Shown piece after piece: positions 22,629-33,193 of a stretch of DNA of 64,000 nucleotides. Both the position numbers and the translations under genes were made by a program. Within the stretch, counting starts at the first letter, position 1, and every line of letters starts with the position of its first letter. Origin of the DNA: Aphanomyces cochlioides. Lineage: Eukaryota; Oomycota; Saprolegniomycetes; Saprolegniales; Verrucalvaceae. The stretch lies in the NCBI GenBank assembly GCA_019828595.1, contig JAHQRK010000004.1, forward strand, positions 3,534,001 to 3,598,000, given 5' to 3'. The notes under the pieces were generated by a model. The model did no database searches and had not been told where the DNA came from. It saw nothing but the letters and a program-made list of their open reading frames with translations.

Positions 22629-25160
22629 ATGCCGAAGAAGAATCAGCCCAAAGGTCTTGCTGTGCCAGAGACCGTCGCAATCGCTGCCACAGAGGCTGGC
22701 GACGACGTGATTCGCTTGCGTATTGTTGATCGCACAGGTGGTCAATATAACACAATGCTTACTCACTTCACCAGGTGGTTGACTTTGCACCATCCATCGT
22801 CGGTTCGCCAGGGTGAAATTCTCTTACCTCTTCCTTCCAATGTTTGCAAGATGTACCTCTCTTACGTCTCTGTGAAAAGAGACTCAAAAGGCAACGAAGT
22901 TGTGCCACGACGACACAATTCCTTCTCGACAATAAATGGCTACAGAAACGCTATCAAATTTCTGTACAAGGAGAGGAATTTGATTGCATCAAAGGAAGTA
23001 GACGAAACATTGTCGGGTGAGCCAGTTCATATCTGTTTGAATAACCCGCAGCGTGATAGATTTTACGAAAGGCTATAAGAAAAGGGTAGCGCAATTGAAA
23101 GAAGAAGGCGAAATTGCCATGGTTGAAGGAAAGACACCAATGTCCAAAGAGGGTTCTGTGCAATTTAGAGAATTTCGTCGTATCTCAGGTTATAGGATAT
23201 GTATATCTCGCTGAGAAGGCAGTGAGACAAGGTGTCAAGGTGGAGCAGTACTCAGAAATGCATTGCTTTCTGCTGTTGTCCTGGAATCTCATGGCACGCG
23301 CTGTTTCTGTCGCGTCAGTTAGGTATGATCATATCAATTGGGAAGGTAATACTCTCCGATAATGAATTGTCTAATTTATATAGGCGACGCCATGGTTATT
23401 AAGTTTGGTCGCATGAAAAACGACCAAGAAGGCAAATTGCTATCCTAAGCACGTGTATGCAAATCCAAAGCAGCCGTCAATTTGCGCTGTACTAAGGTAA
23501 CATGATTATATGACGAAAACTCTATTTGATTTAGCTTGGGGGTTCTTGTGTTTACGAGGGGATCTCATCGTAGAGTCTCGTCAATGCTTGTGTTTGGAGC
23601 CCATGCTAAAGAGAAATTCTCTGCATGGGTCCTCAGAACGTGTCAGCAGTGTGAAAATGATATCGCAGCCATAGGGATCTCTGTGACAGACGTCGGGACA
23701 CACTCATTTCGGAAAGGTGTCTCTACAGCTTTGTCTAGCTGTCCTGGTGGGCCTCAAGCTGTTTCAGTTTGGCTTCGTGCCGGATGGAGCTTGGGAAATG
23801 TCCAAAATCGATATATATTTGCTGTACCTGGTAGCGATCAGCAATGTGGACGAGCCGCCGCTGGTATACTGAAGATGATGAGCATGATTTCATTTCATCT
23901 CGTAGGATTAGACATGAATACTACAGAGTTGGCTATGCTACCCCCGCATTTCAACGGCAAAGTCATGTCTGTTGAGGAATGGGAGTCTATTTTGCCCGGG
24001 TTTAGAAGCTTCTGCCCATCATCCTTTCGTTCAGTGTTGCCCTATCTACTTGCTTCGGTCACACATCATCATGTTTGGCTTAGCCAAACACTTGACCCAT
24101 CGCACCCGTTTTTCTGTCACGAATTTGGACGTCTGGGCTTCTTTTTAGACTTGCCAAATCGGTGCACACAGGTGTCCTTCACAATCCAGTGACAATGATG
24201 ACAGCTACGGGAATACCTCCCCATGTCTTCCTTAGTGATCGAATGGAAAATGTAGAGAAGAGCCTTACCAGACTTGTTTCTGAAGTGAAGACACAGTTGG
24301 AATCCATACCAACTCAGATGAGAGAAATCCTGGCGAGTCACAGTGCATCTTGCCTGCCTATGGCTTTGAATATGTCTGTGATTGACGAACGAATCGACTA
24401 TCGGACTCGTGTGTGCCTTCAGGATCTCTTGAATATAACGCAGGGCCGAGACAGCAGCCAGCGTCAATCTCCAGCTCCTTCTGACAATCCACCAACTACA
24501 TATCAGACGTGGCATTGGGGAAATAGGTTGCACTGTGTTCCCCAAGGATACAAATTTCCAAAATGCAAGGTCTTTGATCTTTGGAACTTGTGGTGGCAAG
24601 GGAATAAAACAGAAGGAATCGGCCCACTTAGATCCCTTAGGTCGTGGGATTTGTCGAAAGCAGATTCCACAAATTTGTCTAAAGCTCGCCAGGTCACCAC
24701 AACTATCATGTCTTTCTCAAATCTCACTGAAGCACAAGTATCGAAATTGAATATCCCTCAACAACAAGATGTCTATCAAAGTGCTTTTGTTGCAATGATT
24801 CAAGGGCTTTATGGCACCATGTCCGACGCTGAATGGCGTTCCAAGCGTATTGACGAGCTCAGCTACATAACTTTGTACGATTCAATTAAAAAAAGCAATA
24901 ATGTATCATGTATTAAATGTAGACGCATGCCCTTTCACGTTTACGCAAATGCAAATGATTCAGACCATAACTACGACAAGCAAACGAAAGGACTGGATAT
25001 TCTGTCACGATGGAGTCAAACCAGCGCGACTCAGCGAGCCAAATTGCCTGTCAAACTGGCAACTATAAAGCACACAACACCTGGTAGACGGACCACATTG
25101 AGACGACAGTACAGGCCAAAGCAAACAACACCAGGCAGACGGACCACAACGAGACGATAA
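22629..25160 (+). mobile_element. Crypton-type tyrosine-recombinase transposon, decayed
   Basis: A tyrosine recombinase followed by a Gcr1-type DNA-binding domain, the layout of Crypton elements. Exon 1 is 22629..23016, with a 43-nt intron to 23060; further coding runs to about 25160, with an intron at 23497..23534. Catalytic-type residues are visible: Arg in WNLMARAVSVASVRY, Lys in MKNDQEG, THSFRKG (H-x2-R), AGWSLGN and NRYIF (Tyr). The C-terminal VPQGYKFPKCKVFDLW and the following Trp-rich helix match GCR1_C. The frame breaks near 23160-23195 (short intron or shift), near 23435 (after NDQEGK) and near 24109-24113 (five T where six fit). Probably inactive. No target-site duplication was found; Cryptons are not expected to have one. 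Confidence 0.75.
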
Positions 25161-25175
25161 TACAGACCAGAAATG
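25074..25175 (+). repeat. Two-copy 51-bp tandem repeat at Crypton 3' end
   Basis: ACAACACCTGGTAGACGG at 25074 and ACAACACCAGGCAGACGG at 25125 start two similar 51-bp units. They encode TPGRRTT twice when read in the recombinase frame, so this is either a basic C-terminal tail or a terminal repeat of the element. Confidence 0.55.
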
Positions 25176-26041
25176 TTGCAGACGACGCCACCAGACAAAG
25201 TTCTTCCACCCAGCGAGCAAGACGAACAAACTATTTATCCACCACACACGAAACAGTGACATAGAGATCACGACATGCCCTAAACAGTAGCTTGATGATT
25301 AGTAAGTGTATGTTTTCAATGCTTACCTGTTCCAGCGATCGCCACGTTTGGCGTGTCGTCATGAACTTCGTCAATTTCCTCCTGCGAGAAGTTGGCCACA
25401 CAGCAACTCCAAAAATGCAGATTGATTACTACGTAGTACTTATATTGAATAGATTTTCAAAGGATTTCGTGCTTGTTTCGTTGGAGGTCAAATATCCATA
25501 AATGGTTGACAGAATAAGAGGGGACAGTGACAAGACACCGGCGTTGCTACACGACAACCTCATTTTATGTCGAGAGCATTTGTTGAGAGATTGATGTCGA
25601 TTGTCGTGAGAGCTTGCCCGCAGAGACTGAACTGAGGAAGTGCACTGTTCGCGCCACGATGATATTCATACAGTGCAGTCCACGTTGCTCATTGATATGA
25701 AATCAAGAGTCAGTCGAGGACTGGAAGATTCATCGTCTTTCCAATCGAAAATCTCGTCCGTGTGAATGCTGAGATTCCCCCCCTTCATGCACGATGAAAG
25801 GACTTGCATCTTTTCTCCATGACTGGATGCAGATGAAAGAAGGAGCTTCTAGTCGATTCTTCGTCTAGGGTGGGCATGTGTTTTAACTTGTGGATGGATG
25901 AACTCTATCACGGACGCATCTTGATTGGTCCGAGCGGTGGAGGGAGAAATCTTTAATGAGCCAAATTTAAACTTGGACATCTATTTTTAACATTTTCATA
26001 CAAATTTCTATATAAAGATCCGAATTAAATAAAACTCGTTG
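25176..26041. other. Intergenic region, no gene seen
   Basis: About 865 bp between the Crypton and the RNR1 promoter without any supported gene. It becomes AT-rich towards RNR1. Confidence 0.5.
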
Positions 26042-26078
26042 GCCAATCAAATTTGAGTACTGCAAAGGCGCGCCAAAT
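26042..26078. promoter_or_regulatory. RNR1 promoter with CCAAT box and E2F-like site
   Basis: GCCAATCAAA at 26042-26051 is followed 14 bp later by AAAGGCGCGCCAAAT (26064-26078), whose reverse reads TTTGGCGCGCC and matches the E2F consensus TTTSSCGC. Both lie 55-95 bp before the RNR1 start. Ribonucleotide reductase is a classic E2F/MBF-type S-phase target, so the arrangement makes functional sense. Confidence 0.45.
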
Positions 26079-26134
26079 ATAAAGCGAGGGAAATTTGGGG
26101 AACGCTCATTTCCGATTTTCAAAACTCAAGCAGC

Positions 26135-28530
26135 ATGTACGTCGTGAAACGGGATGGGCGCCAAGAAGAAGTCAAGTTTGACAAGATTACAGGCCGAATT
26201 AGCAAGCTCTGCTATGGACTCAACGCGAATTTCGTCAACCCTGTCTTGATTGCTCAAAAGGTTGTCGCTGGCGTCTATGCTGGCGTCACGACGTCCGAAT
26301 TGGATGAACTGGCTGCCGAAACTGCCGCGTACCAAGCTACGCAACACCCTGATTTCTCCAAGCTCGCTGCTCGTATCTCGATCTCCAACTTGCACAAGAA
26401 CACAAATAAACTGTTCTCGGACAATATTGAATTGTTCTACAACAACAAACACTCGAAGACAGGCGCTCCTGCTCCCCTCATTGCCGAAGATGTGTACAAA
26501 ATTGTCATGGAGAACAAGGAAGTTTTGAACAGCGCGATCATCACGGACCGAGACTTCGAATACGATTATTTTGGCTTCAAGACTTTGGAAAAGGGATATT
26601 TGCTCCGTGTCAATGACAAAGTGTGCGAACGACCTCAACATCTAATCATGCGTGTCGCCGTTGGTATCCACAAGGACGACATTGCGTCCGTCTTGACCAC
26701 TTACGAGTACATGTCACAATTGTACTTTACTCATGCGACTCCTACACTTTTCAATGCTGGTACTCCACGACCTCAATTGTCCTCGTGCTTCTTGTTAGCC
26801 ATGAAGGATGATTCTATTGAAGGTATCTACGACACACTCAAGAACTGTGCTTGCATCTCAAAATGGGCTGGTGGTATTGGTGTCAATATTCACAACATTC
26901 GTGCAACCAACAGCTACATTCGTGGCACCAACGGCTCATCGAACGGCATTATTCCCATGTTGCGTGTGTTCAACGATACTGCTCGCTACGTCGACCAAGG
27001 TGGTGGAAAGCGTAAGGGATCTTTCGCCGTCTACTTGGAACCATGGCATTCTGATGTCTTTGGTAAGCAGGTTCTATACTCTATCTTTTTACTCACCAAT
27101 GTTTAGAATTCTTGGACTTGAAGAAGAACCACGGTAACGAACTTCACCGCGCCCGTGATTTGTTCTACGCTATGTGGATTCCTGATTTGTTCATGAAGCG
27201 AGTCGAAGCTAATGGTGACTGGTCTCTTTTCTGCCCAAATGAAGCTCCTGGTTTGCATGAGTGCCATGGTGCTGAATTCGAAGCACTCTACCACAAATAC
27301 GAAGCTGAAGGCCGTGCTCGTAAGACAATCAAGGCTCAGCAATTGTGGTTTGCCATTTTGGAATCGCAAGTTGAGACTGGTACGCCTTACATGTTGTACA
27401 AAGATGCTTGCAATAGCAAGTCGAATCAACAAAACTTGGGCACCATCAAGTCGTCCAACTTGTGCTGTGAAATCATTGAATACACGAGCAAGGACGAAGT
27501 GGCTGTGTGTAACTTGGCCTCCATCGCTCTCTCCAAGTTTGTTGAAGACGGCGTGTTTAACTTCCAAAACTTGCATAAAGTGTCCAAGATTGTTACTCGC
27601 AACTTGAACAAAGTCATCGACGTCAACTACTACCCTATTGAAGAAGCGCGTAACAGCAACATGCGCCATCGTCCTATTGGTATTGGTGTCCAAGGTTTGG
27701 CCGATGCCTTCATTTTGTTGGGCTATCCATTTGAATCCCCTGAAGCAAGACATTTGAACCTTCAAATCTTTGAAACTATCTACCACGCTGCCATGGAAAC
27801 GTCCATGGAACTTGCTCAAGAACAAGGCCCTTACGAATCGTACCAAGGATCCCCTGTCAGCAAGGGTATCTTCCAATACGACATGTGGGGTGTGACCCCC
27901 ACTTCCTTGTGGGACTGGGCGACTTTGAAGGAACAAGTTGCCAAGTATGGGATCCGCAACTCGCTCTTGCTAGCTCCCATGCCTACCGCTTCCACAGCTC
28001 AAATTCTTGGCAACAACGAATCCATTGAACCTTTCACCAGTAACATGTACAGTCGACGTGTCCTTGCCGGTGAATTCACGATTGTGAACAAGTACTTGAT
28101 GAAGGAATTGATCTCTTTGGGTTTGTGGAATGCCGATGTTCGCAACCAAATTTTGCATGACCGTGGCAGTGTGCAAAATGTCGCCTCGATCCCTCAACGC
28201 ATCAAGGATGTGTACAAGACTGTGTGGGAAATCAAGCAAAAGGTCGTGTTGGACCTTGCGGCTGATCGTGGTGCGTTCATTTGCCAAAGTCAGAGCATGA
28301 ACGTCCACATTGCCGATCCCAGCATCAGTAAATTGACTTCTATGCACTTCTATGCTTGGAAGAAGGGTCTCAAGACAGGCATGTACTACCTTCGCTCTCG
28401 CCCTAAAGCCGATGCTATTCAGTTCACTGTCGACCAAGCGGCCATCAAGAAGCAACAAGCTGCCAATGCTGGCAAGACCCCTAAGACAGAAGAGCCTGAA
28501 GAAGAGCAATGCTTGTCTTGTGGAGCATAG
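26135..28530 (+). CDS. RNR1: Ribonucleoside-diphosphate reductase large subunit (RNR1), two exons
   Basis: Class I alpha subunit, converting NDPs to dNDPs in the cytosol with a small R2 subunit. Exons 26135..27062 and 27107..28530 (44-nt intron) give 783 residues, the usual length. The N-terminal ATP cone starts at [18 protein letters not shown]. Redox and radical cysteines are recognisable: PQLSSCFL (first of the redox pair), [11 protein letters not shown] (thiyl radical) and VCNLASIAL (second of the pair). The C-terminus CLSCGA carries the C-x2-C shuttle. Codon use is strongly biased and the gene is intron-poor compared with its neighbours, which suggests high expression. Confidence 0.97.
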
Positions 28531-28609
28531 ATACATTTGCATTTTGATTTGGTAGTGTCCGAAACAGGTCATATCCGGGTCAGGTCACACTTTTGGGTCA
28601 CACTACAAA

Positions 28610-28790
28610 ATTGAACATATCTCCATCACCAGGAAGAGTTAAAGCGCCAAACTTTGTCATTCTCTAGCAGGCCTCATCAGGGTGGCGGCACGGCCTTACG
28701 GCCTACCTGCCGCCTTACCCGATGAGAGAAAATATAAAGAAACCCCTTTTTTGTGCACGTTGGGGGCTCCCTCCTCCGAGTCATCCGCTT
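28610..28790. repeat. Dispersed hairpin repeat, copy A
   Basis: This stretch resembles 63850-64000 and, inverted, 54483-54640. All contain CTCATCA...GTGGCGGCA, a short loop and TGCCGCC...TGATGAG, an inverted repeat able to form a long hairpin, preceded by ATATCTCCA and followed by GAAACCCC and CTCCCTCCTCC. No coding content. Confidence 0.6.
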
Positions 28791-29025
28791 GCAGAAAATT
28801 TTTCACTCGGCCTCCGCTTCGCTGCGGTGAGCGCAATTTTCTGGGCGGATGTCTGACGTCGTCCGCGCAGTTTAGGGCCTGTTCGGAGCGCATTTTGCGA
28901 TAGCGACATTTTGTCGTTCAGCCAATCAAAATCATTTCCAGCGCATTTTCCCAAACAACGCTCCAGACGACCTCAAAGAGGTTATCTGGAGCGTTGTTTG
29001 CGTTGAGAGATGCTGATTGGCAAAA

Positions 29026-30201
29026 ATGTCCAAGTCAAATGACGTTCGAAGTGTTTCAGGGGCTTTTCTCACGTCCCCTAGATCATTTCTTGACATGGAG
29101 ATTGCTCCTATCCTGTGTACGATTACAGTCATTGCGGCCACTGTTGCTGTGGTTGATGGTCGCGAAAATCCGTCGGAGTGCATGAATGATTTTGTCGGGA
29201 GCGGGCAATCCGTTTGGCCAGCTGTACGAGCTGCTTCAGGCATGAATGGCTGGTTTTTGAGATACTTACGTTGCTCGCGGAAGACATTCTTTGCTATTGC
29301 ACACCGACTCTCCATCTCATGGACAAAGGTGCATCCCCTAATTCACATCAGCGCCCGTTGTGATGTTGTGGACCGCTTGGCCATCACTATGTATTACCTC
29401 ACACACAGCGATGGTCTGGATTGCGTTGCTCTCATATTTGGTATTGGAAAAACAAAGGCATATGAACACATATTGGAAATCATTTTACTCATTCAACATG
29501 CACACCTTTCGGCTGCGGTTGCGTTGCCATCGTCTGCAGCATCTTGGAGCTCAATAGCTTCTGGCTTTGAGTCCGTCTCTGGCTTTCCAAATGTCTATGG
29601 TGCCATTGATGGTTGTCTTGTTATGATCAAGCGTTTCCGTCAACATGAAGGATGGTACTGCCGTAAAGGATTCCCAGCATTCAATTTGATGGGGCTGGTG
29701 GATGATAAGAAGAGGTTCATGGCCTATTCATTGCGGCCTGGTTCTCAAAATGACAGAATGATTTTTAAGAACTCTATGTTTGGAAAGTCGCGGGTCATTC
29801 CAAATGGCGCTGATGCTGGCTATACGCTTCTCCCTCATGTACTGACTCCGTTTCCGATTGTTTCGAACATGAAGAAATGTAAAGCGCATTACAACTTAGT
29901 CCACTCACGCACTCGTACTATTGTCGAACAAAGCTTTGGCCTGTGGAAAAACAAGTTCCGCTTGTTCAAGAAACCACTCGAATTCCATTCTCCAAAGTCA
30001 ATGGCGCGTGTTATCGAAGCCACTTTGGTGCTTCACAACTGGATAATCGATCTTGATTCAAATGCACCGCATGTTGAGCCCCGGGATTGGATACATATCG
30101 GTGGGGACATAGTGTATCCAAGCGAACAATTCATTGTTGATAGCGATTTGGCAAATGCAACTAGAGAGAGTGTAATGCGATATCTCAATGAATTTGCGTG
30201 A
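29026..30201 (+). CDS. PIF/Harbinger DDE transposase
   Basis: 391 residues from the ATG at 29026; the frame opens slightly upstream at a TTG. The C-terminal half is a DDE_Tnp_4 domain with the first Asp in VYGAIDGCLV, the second in NGADAGYTLLP and the Glu in RTIVEQSFGLWKNKF. The N-terminal part has the helical segment that recognises target structure. The frame is uninterrupted, so the protein may be functional. It needs the partner Myb-like protein encoded on the other strand for nuclear import and end binding in the best-studied systems. Confidence 0.9.
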   Translation: MSKSNDVRSVSGAFLTSPRSFLDMEIAPILCTITVIAATVAVVDGRENPSECMNDFVGSGQSVWPAVRAASGMNGWFLRYLRCSRKTFFAIAHRLSISWTKVHPLIHISARCDVVDRLAITMYYLTHSDGLDCVALIFGIGKTKAYEHILEIILLIQHAHLSAAVALPSSAASWSSIASGFESVSGFPNVYGAIDGCLVMIKRFRQHEGWYCRKGFPAFNLMGLVDDKKRFMAYSLRPGSQNDRMIFKNSMFGKSRVIPNGADAGYTLLPHVLTPFPIVSNMKKCKAHYNLVHSRTRTIVEQSFGLWKNKFRLFKKPLEFHSPKSMARVIEATLVLHNWIIDLDSNAPHVEPRDWIHIGGDIVYPSEQFIVDSDLANATRESVMRYLNEFA

Positions 30202-30302
30202 GTCTAGCACGCTAGGCTTCTATCGTTCACGCAAAGATGTTGCCACAGATGAGATAAACGTAGATTGATTAAGTGTCTTATACTCAGTTGCATGCTCCAC
30301 AC

Positions 30303-31178
30303 TCAATTGTTGCGCCGCAGAAATGTTAGAAGTTCATTCTGCACTGATGTATTTTGGACCACCACTGACAACAGCTCGTTTTGAATTGTAGCGCTTTGTG
30401 ACAATGCTGACTCCAACTTGTTTACAACAGCAAGCAACTCACGCGATTCATTTTTGTCAACTGCGCTTGGTTGTACACTTGGTAATCCTTGCAATCCCAT
30501 GACCAAACTTTCACCCAGTGAAACTAGTCCTTGGCCAATGTCGATCTTTTTTGAACGCTTCGATCGCTGTCTAGACATGCCAGAGTCTAGAACCAGGAGC
30601 TGTTTTCCATGTGCAGTCGATTCGCCCCCTTCATCTGAACTCGATTTGTCGTCGTCTACAGACGCACCGAAAGCATAATCGTGGTGACCAAGACCATGCA
30701 TTCCACCAAGTGCAGACACCAATTCATCACAGTACTCAGGGTAGGTCACAGTGACCTCATTTCCTGTGGATTTCTCAGCCATGCGAATGGCTGAGTACTC
30801 GCGTTTGAGACTGCAATACTTATTCTTGACGGCCAGTGCTGGTACGTTCGTACCATGGACTGTGTTGATCGACAAAGCAATCTTTCCCCACAATATCGAC
30901 AATTGGGCAGCGCTCCGATTCAGTTCAAAACTTGCTGCATAGTCGTCGCAACGTGTTTCAAGTAGAGTCGCAACCATCTCAGATGTCCAAACAGTCTTGA
31001 CTTGCTTGGTCATGCTTGTTGTCTTCTTTGCGACACGCTTCGATGGTTTCGCTGCTGACGGGGCCGGATGCGCCTCGTCGGGACTTGTTGAGGCTGTCGA
31101 CGATGCTGCTATCTTCGTCATCGCTATATTGAGCATTTGCAGGAGCTCCTCGCGTGAAGCTCCTTCCATCGAATGCAA
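30303..31178 (-). CDS. Harbinger Myb/SANT-like DNA-binding protein
   Basis: 291 residues, uninterrupted. A trihelix/Myb-SANT domain spans about 55-150: VWTSEMVATLLETR, then LSILWGKIALSIN and VKNKYCSLKREYSAIR, with Trp residues at SANT spacing. The middle is acidic and Ser-rich, and the end is a Leu heptad-like helix (ESALSQSATIQNELLSVVVQ) that may mediate dimerisation. It is the second protein of PIF/Harbinger elements, binding ends and recruiting the transposase. It converges with the transposase gene, 102 bp apart. Confidence 0.8.
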   Translation of the reverse strand: MHSMEGASREELLQMLNIAMTKIAASSTASTSPDEAHPAPSAAKPSKRVAKKTTSMTKQVKTVWTSEMVATLLETRCDDYAASFELNRSAAQLSILWGKIALSINTVHGTNVPALAVKNKYCSLKREYSAIRMAEKSTGNEVTVTYPEYCDELVSALGGMHGLGHHDYAFGASVDDDKSSSDEGGESTAHGKQLLVLDSGMSRQRSKRSKKIDIGQGLVSLGESLVMGLQGLPSVQPSAVDKNESRELLAVVNKLESALSQSATIQNELLSVVVQNTSVQNELLTFLRRNN

Positions 31179-31478
31179 AACGGACTGACTTATGTCCGTT
31201 AACTTTACGCTTTCCTTTCAGTGGCCGATATATTACATGCATTTTAACCAATACCTGCAGACTGACAAATGCGCTGCAGTCTGTCGTATCGCCAGCGTAT
31301 TTTGACGTGTCGAAATGTCGTTGTCTCAAAATGCGCTCCGAACAGGTCCTTAAGGCTTCGCAATTGCTGCTCGAATGATAAAAACCTAAAATCTGATAAG
31401 AAATTTGAATAAAACCATGAGAAAAACCAGTAAAAAACATGTGACCTGCACCCGTGACCTGACCCGGACCTGACCTGT

Positions 31479-33030
31479 AAAGGATTCTTCCTTTGATTTA
31501 AGTGTGCCATATTAATTGGAATGAACCATTCTCATTATTGAATTCGAAACTCAATGACAACTCTAAAAAGCGTACTGCACATGTCATGATGACTATCTTT
31601 GTCGCTTGTCGTTGTGGTTCTTGCCTCCCCAAGGACTTCTGTTTGAGGTTGCGATGCCGACAGGCTCTAATAGTTCGGGGCAGCGAGCATGGATTCTTGA
31701 AACACGCTCATGCCTGCTTGGCTCAAATTACCGTATATTTGGGCAATGCGAATGCGAGCTCCCTCAATTTTTGAGTATTTTTCGAGAAAATATAGTGTCA
31801 TGTGTATAAAAAAGCGCTGATGAAACTGGTGTTGCTAGATTTAAAAAGTATTCCAATTTAAATGAAATAGGTCCAATAAACTCCATATCTGATGACAAAA
31901 TTTAATGCATAATAATATCATTCAACCTGCATATTTTAATTAAAATTTAATAAATTTTAATTTCAACCATTTCATTTTTGTGAAATATTTCAAATTTTTG
32001 TTATGGCCATCACATATATTTATGAAATTTCGATTGTCTTCAAATGTCAGTATTTATTCTATTTCTCACGCAATTTTTTTTAAATCAATTGACAGATAGA
32101 AGACCCATAACATATTCCACTTGGTTTATTTTGTGCGTCCGATGTCTGTTTGACTCATGAGATAGCTTAAACGGAGCGTCTTTAGCGTCACTTCAATCTA
32201 CTGCTTTTAGCCAGAAGAACCGATGCTTGTGGAAAAAGTAGTTGAAGTTGCCAAGTTGACATGGGCTTTGCCCAAACATACGGTATATGCCATTATCGGA
32301 GGTGGCGCAAGCTATCCTCGGTTCAGATATACAGCAGAATGCTTCAAATGGACCTCTGAATCGTCAAGCTAAATCTACCCTGAGGAGGAAACGTACTTGC
32401 TTCTTCCAATCACCTGTTGCAAGAGCTCATTCATCGAGCGGGAAATTCAAATTTCACGTTCAAAATTCCATCCAATATTTGAAAAAATGACATCAACAGA
32501 GCAGCCTTCTCACTCACAACATCAACATAGGTCGTGATCTTCGTGTTTCATGCTTTGTCATTCGATGTCGCAGCAAAACCTCCATCGATCATTTCATGCG
32601 GCATGAACCATCGAGGATCGTGGTTCTTGAGATGACCTGTATCCGTATAATGAAATACTTGTCCTGCTTGCAATGCTCCACATTGCGTTAGGATCCGAGG
32701 GAAGTGTAATGTTTATTTTTACAATTGTTTGTTCAATTCCCGTGCCATTTTTGGGAACTGACAGTTGTGAAGTCAAATTTACGTCATGAATTTTAGTGTA
32801 TTTTACTCCAAGAATGTGTTCTTTTGGATAATTTATACGTACATTACGTTATTGGCATACTTAACTGTTCTCATATTTGCATCCTTTTCGTGTGCTGTGT
32901 CAAATTCTTCGTAATTCGGGTTCAATACACAATACCCATATTACCCATTTAATTTACTTCGAAATTCGTGAGTATACAAATTTCAAGAAATGGGTACAGC
33001 AACAGCAACAACATCAGACACCCCTCCAGA
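31479..33030. other. AT-rich intergenic region
   Basis: About 1.5 kb with no supported gene. Very AT-rich at 31800-32100 with short homopolymer-like stretches. Open frames here are short and lack domain signatures. Confidence 0.5.
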
Positions 33031-33193
33031 AGGAACTAACGAGGAATTCCACGGCAGCGGGTGTGGGACACCCGCTTTGACAAAAAAACACCCGTTCTGA
33101 AAAATTGCCTTAATAAATATATCCGGATAATATATCCGGTTACATTTTCATGACGAGGTGGATGATGCAGTTTTCAAGGTGACTGGTTTTGCA

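Larger units (their letters stand above)
28875..31349. mobile_element. PIF/Harbinger transposon, apparently complete
   Basis: 2,475 bp flanked by the trinucleotide TTA at 28872-28874 and 31350-31352, the target duplication typical of PIF/Harbinger. The ends GGGCCTGTTCGGAGCGCATT and (reverse) GGACCTGTTCGGAGCGCATT are near-identical, and similarity continues imperfectly for about 40 bp. It carries the two genes of an autonomous element, a DDE transposase and a Myb/SANT protein, arranged tail to tail. Confidence 0.85.
28564..31478. mobile_element. Older inverted-end element carrying the Harbinger insertion
   Basis: ACAGGTCATATCCGGGTCAG at 28564 and the reverse complement of the block ending at 31478 (ACAGGTCAGGTCCGGGTCAG) match at all but two positions over 25 bp, and both continue with GGTCAC. 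Removing the Harbinger copy (28875-31349) leaves an element of about 440 bp without genes. Flanking trinucleotides (AAA left, TAA right) suggest a mutated TAA duplication. Confidence 0.5.
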
